DNA of 5,025 bases from an uncultured Prevotellaceae bacterium (GCA_937898415.1 CALDLA010000115.1:1-5025); one strand, 5' to 3'. Shown: positions 1 through 5,025, numbered from the stretch's first letter. Notes: generated by a model not told the origin, from the letters alone. A program made the numbers and translations.

Positions 1-125
1 TTTCTTCTCTTTTATTTGGAGATTAACACAGAATCTAATACGCACTTTTCTGGCAAGTGCCACAAAAGATGCCACAATCAGTTTAAGAGCGTTGAGCAAG
101 CTCAGAACAAATAGTTGAGTCTGGA
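1..125. other. Left-edge non-coding stretch, no gene recognised
   Basis: No reading frame here resembles a known protein. Small structures are visible: a 6-bp inverted repeat GCACTT/AAGTGC at 42-47 and 55-60, the octamer TGCCACAA twice (58-65 and 70-77), and a 5-bp inverted repeat TGAGC/GCTCA at 93-97 and 100-104. None is followed by a run of T, so none is a convincing terminator. Short frames run off the left edge on both strands, so the tail of an outside gene cannot be excluded. Confidence 0.35.
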
Positions 126-157
126 TTTGGTTCTTTCAAAAAGAATGATTACCTTTG
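126..157 (+). promoter_or_regulatory. Bacteroidota-type promoter (-33 TTTG, -7 TACCTTTG)
   Basis: TTTG at 126-129 is followed after exactly 20 bp by TACCTTTG at 150-157. This matches the known Bacteroidota primary-sigma consensus TTTG / TAnnTTTG. Transcription would run rightward and start at about 160-164. No recognisable gene follows directly: the products available are a 24-codon frame (164-238) and a strong hairpin (158-202). The next real gene, the helicase at 382, has its own -7 box, though read-through into it is possible. Confidence 0.7.
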
Positions 158-202
158 CACCCGATGATGAGTCATAAATGGTTGCAGGCTCAACATCGGG
201 TG
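158..202 (+). other. Hairpin at the predicted transcript 5' end
   Basis: CACCCGATG (158-166) is the perfect reverse complement of CATCGGGTG (194-202). After one A-A mismatch (167/193) the pairing continues with TGAGTC (168-173) against GGCTCA (187-192), including one G-U pair. The result is a stem of about 15 bp closed by a 13-nt loop (174-186). It begins directly after the -7 box, so the RNA would start at or within its 5' arm. There is no T-run after it, so a 5' stabilising structure or a small RNA fits better than a terminator. Confidence 0.5.
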
Positions 203-334
203 TTCTTTGATGCAGTTTATAGCAGAATGCGGAATTGAGTACGGTCTCCAATTCGTAACCCAGTTTTTCCTCAATCCCCCAGACTGCCTTTATACAAAGA
301 AAAGCTGAGAATTCTTGCAAAGATAATAAAAAAA

Positions 335-355
335 GTGAAAAGTGAAAAGTGAAAA
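335..355 (+). repeat. Three tandem GTGAAAA heptamers
   Basis: GTGAAAA occurs three times head to tail at 335-341, 342-348 and 349-355. The array lies just upstream of the helicase -7 box, where the -33 element would be expected (about 344-347). No TTTG is present there. Such an array can change length by slippage, which would shift upstream spacing; that effect is inference. The GTG at 349 is in frame with the helicase but lies upstream of its promoter box, so it is unlikely to be the start. Confidence 0.75.
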
Positions 356-367
356 CCGAAAAATTAG

Positions 368-375
368 TATCTTTG
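368..375 (+). promoter_or_regulatory. -7 promoter box of the helicase gene (TATCTTTG)
   Basis: TATCTTTG matches TAnnTTTG exactly. It lies six bases from the helicase ATG at 382, so transcription should begin at or within a few bases of the start codon and leave almost no 5' leader. A proper -33 TTTG is missing at the usual distance, so the promoter may be weak or assisted. This arrangement is the main reason to reject the upstream GTG start at 349. Confidence 0.6.
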
Positions 376-381
376 CACCCT

Positions 382-2280
382 ATGAACGCAATACAGGCAC
401 TGACACAACAGCGGCTGCTGCTCCAGTTGGAATATCAGACGGAGAAGGAGGCCTTCCGCCGCCAGACCGAGGAACGGGGACTGGCGCGGCTGGTGAAGCG
501 CGGCGATGCGTGGTGGCCGGTGCGCATGGGGCGCAGCTACTACAACTCGCTGAATCAGCTTTGCGTTGAGGTGTTCCGCACCGCCGATGAGGAGATTGAG
601 CATAACTTCGAGTTTGGTCGCCCCCTCGTCTTTTTCAGGGAAAAGGCCCATGTTTCCCATGAGTCCCATGAGCCCCATGAGTCCCATGGCCCCCATTACT
701 ACCCCTTCACGGCCACAGTCAGTTTCGTCGACGGCGACCGCATGGTGGTCACCGTGCCTGACTCGGCCCCCCTCACCGACCTGCAGACCACGGAGCAGTT
801 GGGCGTACAGCTGTCGTTCGACGAGACCTCCTACCGCACGATGTTCGACGCCCTCGACCGCGTTATCCGCTCCAAGGGGCGCTTAGGCTACCTGCGCGAC
901 CTTTTCTACTCGCGGCAGCAGGCTGAGACCTTCACGTTTGCACCCATGCATTTCCCCTACCTGAACCGTACGCAGGAGGAGGCCGTCAACCGCGTGCTCT
1001 GGGCCAAGGACGTCGCCGTCGTCCACGGGCCGCCGGGAACGGGCAAGACGACGACCCTGGTGGAGGCCATCTACGAGACGCTGCGCCGCGAGAACCAGGT
1101 GCTGGTCTGTGCGCAGTCGAACATGGCCGTTGACTGGATTTCGGAAAAGCTCGTCGACCGAGGCGTCCCCGTATTACGAATAGGTAACCCCACACGGGTG
1201 AATGACAAGATGCTCTCGTTCACCTACGAACGGCGGTTCGAGTCGCACCCCGACTACGAACTGCTCTGGGCCATCCGGAAGGCCATCCGCGACCTGCGCA
1301 CCAATCGTGCCCGTCGCATGTCCGACGGGTACCACCAGAAGCTGGAGCGCCTGAAGGACCGCGCCACCGAACTGGAGATACGCATCAACGCCCAGCTCTT
1401 CGGCGAGGCCCGCGTCATCGCCTGCACCCTCGTCGGCTCGGCCCACCGGCTGTTGGACGGCCAGAAGTTCGGCACCGTCTTCATCGACGAGGCCGCCCAG
1501 GCCCTGGAGGCAGCCTGCTGGATTCCCATCCGCCGCTGTTCGCGCGTCATCCTGGCCGGCGACCATTGCCAGCTGCCGCCCACGGTCAAGAGCATAGCCG
1601 CCCTGAAGGCGGGACTGGGCAAGACGCTGATGGAGCGCATCGTGGAGCAGAAGCCCGAGGTGGTGACGCTGCTCCGCGTGCAGTACCGCATGAACGAGGA
1701 GATCATGCGCTTCTCCAGCGACTGGTTCTACGGCAATCAGGTGGAGTCGGCGCCCGAGGTGAAGTACCGCTCGATACTCGACCTCGACGTGCCGATGGAG
1801 TGGATTGATTATAGATTTCAGGAGGAGTTCGTCGGCGAGTCGTTCGGGCGTATCAACAAGGAGGAGGCCGAGCTGACCCTTATGACGCTGCAGGAGTACT
1901 TCGAGCGCATCGGCAAGACGCGGGTGCTCAACGAGCGGCTCGACGTCGGCGTCATCTCGCCCTACCGCGCCCAGGTGCAGTACCTGCGGTCGCAGCTGAA
2001 GAAGAAGGAATACTTCAAGCCCTTCCGCCACCTCATCACCGTCAACACCGTCGACGGCTTCCAGGGACAGGAGCGCGACGTCATCGTCATCTCGCTCGTC
2101 CGCTCCAACGACGAGGGCCAGATAGGATTCCTCCGCGACCTGCGCCGCATGAACGTGGCCATCACCCGCGCCCGCATGAAGCTCATCATCCTCGGCGACG
2201 CTCAGACCATGACCCGCCACCCCTTCTACCGCCGACTCTACGAATACGTCGAGGCGCTGAAAACATGTGTGAACAACTAA
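382..2280 (+). CDS. UPF1/IGHMBP2-type superfamily 1 DNA/RNA helicase
   Basis: This cytoplasmic ATP-driven helicase of about 632 residues shows every core SF1B motif in order, numbered from ATG 382: Walker A GPPGTGKT (216-223), motif Ia around AQSNMAVD (244-251), Walker B DEAAQ (369-373), motif III GDHCQLPP (393-400), QYRM (434-437), motif V around DGFQGQE (558-564) and motif VI MNVAITRAR (590-598). The N-terminal 165 residues correspond to the beta-barrel region of the family, and a charged helical insert lies at about 299-339 between Walker A and B. Family members unwind RNA or DNA 5' to 3'; the substrate here cannot be told. A GTG at 349 would add 11 residues but reads through the promoter box, so ATG is preferred. 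There is no Shine-Dalgarno site. Residues 89-106 are an odd His-rich repeat. The gene stands alone: the operon downstream has its own promoter. Confidence 0.93.
   Translation: MNAIQALTQQRLLLQLEYQTEKEAFRRQTEERGLARLVKRGDAWWPVRMGRSYYNSLNQLCVEVFRTADEEIEHNFEFGRPLVFFREKAHVSHESHEPHESHGPHYYPFTATVSFVDGDRMVVTVPDSAPLTDLQTTEQLGVQLSFDETSYRTMFDALDRVIRSKGRLGYLRDLFYSRQQAETFTFAPMHFPYLNRTQEEAVNRVLWAKDVAVVHGPPGTGKTTTLVEAIYETLRRENQVLVCAQSNMAVDWISEKLVDRGVPVLRIGNPTRVNDKMLSFTYERRFESHPDYELLWAIRKAIRDLRTNRARRMSDGYHQKLERLKDRATELEIRINAQLFGEARVIACTLVGSAHRLLDGQKFGTVFIDEAAQALEAACWIPIRRCSRVILAGDHCQLPPTVKSIAALKAGLGKTLMERIVEQKPEVVTLLRVQYRMNEEIMRFSSDWFYGNQVESAPEVKYRSILDLDVPMEWIDYRFQEEFVGESFGRINKEEAELTLMTLQEYFERIGKTRVLNERLDVGVISPYRAQVQYLRSQLKKKEYFKPFRHLITVNTVDGFQGQERDVIVISLVRSNDEGQIGFLRDLRRMNVAITRARMKLIILGDAQTMTRHPFYRRLYEYVEALKTCVNN
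647..700 (+). repeat. Six-unit 9-bp tandem repeat inside the helicase gene
   Basis: Six consecutive 9-bp units each begin CCCAT: CCCATGTTT, CCCATGAGT, CCCATGAGC, CCCATGAGT, CCCATGGCC and CCCATTACT. The phase keeps the helicase frame and encodes a Ser/Pro-His-Glu tripeptide series, giving histidine at helicase residues 90, 93, 96, 99, 102 and 105. It sits in the N-terminal region, well before Walker A, and breaks no helicase motif. The middle units are nearly identical, which suggests recent expansion. Confidence 0.85.
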
Positions 2281-2315
2281 GAAAAAGCCCCCTAAGTACT
2301 TAATAATCATTAAAA

Positions 2316-2330
2316 ACTAAAGCCTTTAGT
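2316..2330. promoter_or_regulatory. Operator palindrome 1 (ACTAA-N5-TTAGT)
   Basis: The 15 bases ACTAAAGCCTTTAGT are a perfect interrupted palindrome whose 3' end overlaps the -33-like GTTG (2329-2332) of the downstream promoter. It shares its outer half-sites and 5-bp gap with a second palindrome 23 bp further on. BlaI/MecI proteins bind dyads as dimers and usually control their own operon, so this is the likely binding site of the repressor encoded at 2591. The assignment rests on position and symmetry. Confidence 0.7.
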
Positions 2331-2360
2331 TGGATTGAACTAATGTTTTTAGTTACTTTG
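2329..2360 (+). promoter_or_regulatory. Promoter of the BlaI-M56 operon
   Basis: GTTG (2329-2332, three of four matches to TTTG) and TTACTTTG (2353-2360, seven of eight matches to TAnnTTTG) are separated by 20 bp, the same spacing as the strong promoter at 126-157. Transcription should start near 2365, giving a leader of about 225 nt before the repressor start codon. Both boxes overlap operator palindromes, which fits a repressed promoter. Confidence 0.6.
2339..2353. promoter_or_regulatory. Operator palindrome 2 (ACTAA-N5-TTAGT)
   Basis: ACTAA (2339-2343) and TTAGT (2349-2353) form the same interrupted dyad as the site at 2316, extended by one more pair (A2338/T2354). It fills most of the spacer between the -33 and -7 boxes and touches the first base of the -7 box. 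A dimer bound here would block polymerase directly. The 23-bp centre-to-centre distance is about two helical turns, so two dimers could bind the same face and cooperate. Confidence 0.7.
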
Positions 2361-2397
2361 CAGTCGGATACAGATACTGACGCAAGAAGAATTGAAA

Positions 2398-2561
2398 CTC
2401 AACTTTGGCAAGTTGAGAGAAGTTATGGGAAGTCATGGGAAGTTATGAGAAGTTATGGGACGATAGTCCTGCTCCATACAAGCCGTTGCTTCCGGAAGAA
2501 CAAAAGGACAAGAGTAATGTCTTCTATCTTCTTCTAACTTCTCCTAACTTCTTAAGTTGAG
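2398..2561. repeat. Intergenic repeat element with inverted decamer arrays
   Basis: The element lies in the operon leader. Its left end is a hairpin, CTCAACTT-TGGC-AAGTTGAG (2398-2417). Four 10-bp units then follow, GAAGTTATGG with small changes (2419-2458). After a 63-base centre, which contains the palindrome CTTCCGGAAG (2489-2498) and GTCCT/AGGAC pairing (2466-2470 and 2505-2509), come three units of the opposite orientation, such as TCCTAACTTC (2522-2551). The right end is AAGTTGAG (2554-2561), the reverse complement of the left-end CTCAACTT. The two arrays can pair, giving a long imperfect stem in the RNA. It looks like a small non-autonomous repeat; no transposase is present. Confidence 0.6.
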
Positions 2562-2590
2562 CGAATGCGAAACTTGAATTAAAACCGAAG

Positions 2591-2953
2591 ATGATGAAAC
2601 GACTAACCACGAAAGAACGGGAAATCATGGAGCTCTACTGGCAGCACGGCCCGATGTTCGTCAAGGAACTCCTGGAGTACTACGACGAGCCGCGACCCCA
2701 CTTCAACACGCTGTCGACCACGGTGCGCATCCTCGAGAAGAAAGGTTTCCTCGACCATAAGCAGTACGGCACGTCCTACCAGTACTTCCCCACCGTCACG
2801 GAGCGGGAGTACGGACGGTCGAGCCTCGGCGGTATCATCCGCGACTACTTCAACGACTCCTACCTGAGCGCCGTCTCTGCCTTCGTCAAGGAAGAGAAGA
2901 TCTCCGTCGACGAACTTCGTGAACTGATTGATAAAATAGAAAACGGTAAATAG
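2591..2953 (+). CDS. BlaI/MecI-family transcriptional repressor
   Basis: This 120-residue protein has the family's usual length and layout. The N-terminal winged helix (about residues 4-70) begins LTTKEREIMELYW and carries the probable recognition helix NTLSTTVRILEKKGFL (39-54); a C-terminal helical dimerisation part follows (about 75-117). Family members bind operator dyads as dimers and are inactivated by cleavage or release triggered by a membrane M56 partner, which is encoded 4 nt downstream. Aligned by eye with staphylococcal MecI/BlaI, the Asn-Phe cleavage bond corresponds to Ala97-Phe98 here. Two ATGs occur at 2591 and 2594; the first is taken, but either is possible, as the upstream sequence is A-rich with no strong ribosome site. 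Twin palindromes at 2316 and 2339 are its likely operators. Its actual inducer is unknown. Confidence 0.92.
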   Translation: MMKRLTTKEREIMELYWQHGPMFVKELLEYYDEPRPHFNTLSTTVRILEKKGFLDHKQYGTSYQYFPTVTEREYGRSSLGGIIRDYFNDSYLSAVSAFVKEEKISVDELRELIDKIENGK

Positions 2954-2957
2954 TCCA

Positions 2958-4640
2958 ATGAGTATGATGACGACGTTCCTGACCTACGACCTGAAGGTAG
3001 CCGTGCTGGTGGCCGTGTTCTACATGTTCTACCGCCTGCTGCTGAGCCGCGAGACCTTCCACTGCGTCAACCGCGCGGTACTGCTGGCGACGGCTGCCGC
3101 CTCGTTCCTGCTGCCCCTGTGTGTCATCACGCTCCACCGGACGGTGCTGGTCGAGACCGGCCGCGAACCGCTGGCAATGGTGGGCGGACTGACGGCGACG
3201 GTCGTCGAGGAGTCGTCCGTGCCGCTGTGGCAGACGGCGGGCGTCGCCCTCTTCTTCGCCGGCATGGCCGTCACCCTGGGCTATACCCTCGTCAGCGTCC
3301 TCCGCGTCTGGCTGCTCATCCGACGCGCTGAGCACCATCCGCAGGCTGACGGCACCGTCGTCTGCGTCACCGACCGTCAGGTGTCGCCCTTCAGCTGGAT
3401 GCACTACATCGTACTCTCACACAGCGACTACGAGGCCCAGGACGCCTCCATACTCGCCCACGAACGGGGACACATCCGTCGGCACCACTCGCTCGACCTG
3501 CTCCTCGTTGACACGCTCACCGCCCTGCAATGGTTCAACCCCGCCATGTGGATGCTGCGCCAGGACCTGCGCGCCATCCACGAGTACGAGGCCGACGCGG
3601 CGGTTCTCTCTCAAGGCATCAATATGCGCCAGTATCAGTATCTCCTTATCCAGAAAGCCGTCAGCCACTGTGGGTACTCAGTCGCCAACGGCATCAGTCA
3701 CAGTACCCTCAAAAACCGCATAGATATGATGCTCAATAAGAAATCAAGCAGCGCGAGCCTGCTGAAACTGCTCGCACTCGTCCCCATCGTGGGCGCCGCC
3801 CTGGCCCTGAACGCCGAAACCGTCACCGACTACGTCTACGCCGAAAAGACACCACAAAAGGTGGTGAAGAAGGGCAAGAAAGCCGCTCAGGTGAAGGTGA
3901 ACGACAAGACCATCGAGGTGAAGGCAGAGAAGGCTGAGGCCGCCGAGAAGCAAGTGTCGAAGGAGGCACCGAAGATTATTGTTGGCGAAGCTAATGGCCC
4001 CGAACCGCTGATAGTCGTCGACGGCAAGGTCGCCACGAAGGAACAGGTGATGGCGCTCGACCAGAGCGAGATTGACAACGTCACGGTCATGAAGAATGAA
4101 GATGCGCTGAAAGAGTATGCCAATCGTTTCCATGCCGATACCTCCAACGGCATCCTGTTTATCAACACCAAGGAGTATGCAAAGAAGATGGAACTGGTGA
4201 AGCGACTGCCGGGTGCCTCGGTCGACGAAAACGGTACCGTCATGATTAACGGTAAGGCGGTAAAGGAAATCAGGCTCAACGAAGAGGTGTATGTCTCAAA
4301 TGGTGTCGCTGACGAGTCTGCCGAAGGAGCCTTCGACGTCGTGGAGCAGATGCCTGAGTTCCCCGGCGGTTCAATAGAGCTGATGAAGTTCCTGAGCGAG
4401 AACATCAAATACCCTGAGGCAGCCTCGAAGGCTGGCACTCAAGGCCGCGTCATTGCACAGTTCATCGTCGAGGCCGACGGCTCCATCTCCAATGTCAAGG
4501 TGCTGAAGAACGTGAGCGACGAGATTGACGCCGAGGCCGTGCGCGTCATCAAGGCCATGCCTAAGTGGAAGCCGGGCATGCAGAAGGGACAGCCCGTCCG
4601 CGTGAAGTACACCATCCCCGTCACCTTCCGTTTGAACTGA
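2958..4640 (+). CDS. M56 (BlaR1-type) membrane zinc peptidase with TonB C-terminal domain
   Basis: This 560-residue inner-membrane signal-transducing protease is the partner of the repressor 4 nt upstream. Predicted membrane segments lie at about 11-30, 37-59, 90-120 and 264-285. Between the last two is the M56 peptidase, with zinc motif HERGH (168-172) and a downstream EYEAD (209-213) whose first Glu is the expected third ligand. In BlaR1 this domain faces the cytoplasm. The part after 285 should be periplasmic: a Lys/Ala/Glu-rich linker (about 291-340), a segment like the plug of TonB-dependent receptors (about 350-405, LIVVDGK through GILFINTK), a short LPGASVDENG...VMINGKAVKEI motif (417-438) also seen in such receptors, and a TonB C-terminal domain (about 463-560, containing MPEFPGG and YPEAA). 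There is no penicillin-binding sensor. Family knowledge suggests it senses an envelope signal and relieves repression; the signal is unknown. Confidence 0.92.
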   Translation: MSMMTTFLTYDLKVAVLVAVFYMFYRLLLSRETFHCVNRAVLLATAAASFLLPLCVITLHRTVLVETGREPLAMVGGLTATVVEESSVPLWQTAGVALFFAGMAVTLGYTLVSVLRVWLLIRRAEHHPQADGTVVCVTDRQVSPFSWMHYIVLSHSDYEAQDASILAHERGHIRRHHSLDLLLVDTLTALQWFNPAMWMLRQDLRAIHEYEADAAVLSQGINMRQYQYLLIQKAVSHCGYSVANGISHSTLKNRIDMMLNKKSSSASLLKLLALVPIVGAALALNAETVTDYVYAEKTPQKVVKKGKKAAQVKVNDKTIEVKAEKAEAAEKQVSKEAPKIIVGEANGPEPLIVVDGKVATKEQVMALDQSEIDNVTVMKNEDALKEYANRFHADTSNGILFINTKEYAKKMELVKRLPGASVDENGTVMINGKAVKEIRLNEEVYVSNGVADESAEGAFDVVEQMPEFPGGSIELMKFLSENIKYPEAASKAGTQGRVIAQFIVEADGSISNVKVLKNVSDEIDAEAVRVIKAMPKWKPGMQKGQPVRVKYTIPVTFRLN

Positions 4641-4674
4641 AAAACGCCGGACGTTTCCTTTCGTCACTTGCAGA

Positions 4675-4723
4675 GGGGACTGGCAGCACACGTAGTCTGT
4701 CAGTCCCCACCTCAGTTGTTTTT
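4675..4723 (+). terminator. Probable terminator of the BlaI-M56 operon
   Basis: GGGGACTGGCAG (4675-4686) pairs with CTGTCAGTCCCC (4697-4708), giving a 12-bp stem with one G-U pair and a 10-nt loop, 34 bases after the stop codon. A T5 run follows only at 4719-4723, ten bases past the stem, so it is a less than ideal intrinsic terminator. A weaker 5-bp hairpin, AAACG/CGTTT, lies at 4642-4656. Termination or 3'-end protection of the operon mRNA are both plausible. Confidence 0.55.
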
Positions 4724-5002
4724 CAAAATTATTTTCATCAACAATAACCCTGCGTTATTGCGCAATAACGCAGGGTTATTTGCCGATAACCATGGGTTAT
4801 TGTTACACATTTCCTTCCAAATGCGGTCAGGATACTGAAATTCTGCATCGCTGATATGTGCGCCAAGTGAGGGGAAAAGCATCGGAACCAGGGGGTCGTG
4901 CATGTCTTTCGAGGCCTGTGAGAGCAGCAATTTGATGCATTCTGTCCCTTTTCCGAGGTTCGGCATCTTAGGAGCCTTGCGTTTACTAATGTCGTATCTC
5001 AT
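4712..5002 (-). CDS. 3'-truncated DUF3987-like fragment (probable pseudogene)
   Basis: The 96-codon frame starts at ATG 5002, but it stays open to the window edge at 5025, so the true start may lie outside. Residues 17-66 (GKGTECIKLLLSQASKDMHD through YPDRIWKEMC) resemble, from memory, the segment of Bacteroidales DUF3987-type proteins that precedes their ATP-binding motif; these are primase/helicase-like proteins common on mobile elements. The resemblance stops at Cys66 (codon 4805-4807). The remaining 30 residues are Asn- and Leu-rich and are simply the translation of the palindromic element at 4740-4804 and the AT-rich sequence beyond it. The P-loop expected further on is absent. I infer an intact gene lost its 3' part here. 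It is convergent with the M56 gene. Confidence 0.5.
   Translation of the reverse strand: MRYDISKRKAPKMPNLGKGTECIKLLLSQASKDMHDPLVPMLFPSLGAHISDAEFQYPDRIWKEMCNNNPWLSANNPALLRNNAGLLLMKIILKNN
4740..4804. repeat. 65-bp nested palindromic element
   Basis: A perfect 38-bp palindrome occupies 4743-4780; its arms are themselves built from AATAAC and GTTATT words. A second small palindrome, ATAACC-ATG-GGTTAT, follows at 4786-4800. The whole is framed by an 11-bp perfect inverted repeat, AACAATAACCC (4740-4750) and GGGTTATTGTT (4794-4804). AATAACCC or its complement therefore appears three times. It resembles a REP- or MITE-like sequence and lies between convergent reading frames, so it could also act as a two-way transcription stop. 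No transposase is present in the window. Confidence 0.8.
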
Positions 5003-5025
5003 TGATTTATAGCTTTTTAGATGAA

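Noticed and set aside
102..320. 72-codon minus-strand frame upstream of the helicase
   Set aside because: Its last third (GAKVIILFERTK) is the antisense reading of the strong plus-strand promoter at 126-157, it crosses the 158-202 hairpin, and no part resembles a known family. A chance frame is most likely, though a short unknown protein cannot be fully excluded.
349..381. GTG start extending the helicase by 11 codons
   Set aside because: The extension is encoded by the last heptamer repeat and the TATCTTTG promoter box, so it would lie upstream of the transcript start.
647..700. CRISPR-like array
   Set aside because: The units are 9 bp with no spacers and keep the helicase reading frame; this is a coding tandem repeat.
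1174..2310. 378-codon minus-strand frame opposite the helicase
   Set aside because: It is antisense to a gene with complete helicase motifs; long antisense frames are expected in GC-rich coding DNA, and the product is low-complexity Ala/Leu/Val/Asp-rich.
2281..2315. Intrinsic terminator after the helicase
   Set aside because: Only short AT-rich symmetries such as AAGTACTT and TTAAT/ATTAA are present; there is no GC-rich stem with a T-run.
2343..2537. 64-codon plus-strand frame before the repressor
   Set aside because: Its ATG lies inside operator 2, upstream of the predicted transcript start, and most of it translates decamer repeats.
3887..4438. 183-codon minus-strand frame opposite the M56 gene
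   Set aside because: It is Ser/Phe/Thr-rich with no recognisable domain and is antisense to clear plug-like and TonB-like coding sequence.

Overview
The window looks like a chromosomal segment of a Bacteroidota bacterium, most likely a Prevotella-type member of the Bacteroidales. The signs are Bacteroidota-type promoters (TTTG at -33 with TAnnTTTG at -7), a lack of obvious Shine-Dalgarno sites, a BlaI/M56 pair whose peptidase carries plug-like and TonB C-terminal modules, and a downstream fragment resembling Bacteroidales DUF3987 proteins. This placement is inferred from sequence style, not from a search. Genes are GC-rich and the gaps are AT-rich and full of repeats.

Layout. Positions 1-381 hold no gene I can support. 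They contain a textbook promoter (126-157), a long hairpin starting where its transcript should start (158-202), a three-copy heptamer repeat (335-355) and a second -7 box (368-375) only six bases from the next start codon. Positions 382-2280 encode a complete UPF1/IGHMBP2-type superfamily 1 helicase, with an unusual six-unit 9-bp tandem repeat inside it that encodes His at every third residue. Positions 2281-2590 are a regulatory gap: two identical-architecture palindromes (ACTAA-N5-TTAGT, 23 bp apart) bracket a promoter, followed by a leader of about 225 nt containing a repeat element with inverted arrays of a 10-bp motif. Positions 2591-4640 are a two-gene operon with a 4-nt gap: a BlaI/MecI-type repressor and a membrane M56 (BlaR1-type) zinc peptidase ending in a TonB C-terminal domain. 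Positions 4641-5025 hold a terminator-like hairpin, a 65-bp nested palindrome, and on the minus strand the remains of a DUF3987-like gene that loses family resemblance where the palindrome begins.

How the parts work together. By family knowledge, the repressor should sit on the twin palindromes, shut off its own operon, and be removed when the membrane peptidase senses a periplasmic signal. The peptidase lacks the penicillin-binding sensor of classical BlaR1, so beta-lactam sensing cannot be assumed; its periplasmic part resembles pieces of TonB-dependent receptor machinery instead. The helicase appears to be an independent unit with its own near-leaderless promoter. Nothing here is clearly a new defence or mobile system. 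The most unusual material is the collection of short structured repeats in the gaps and inside the helicase.
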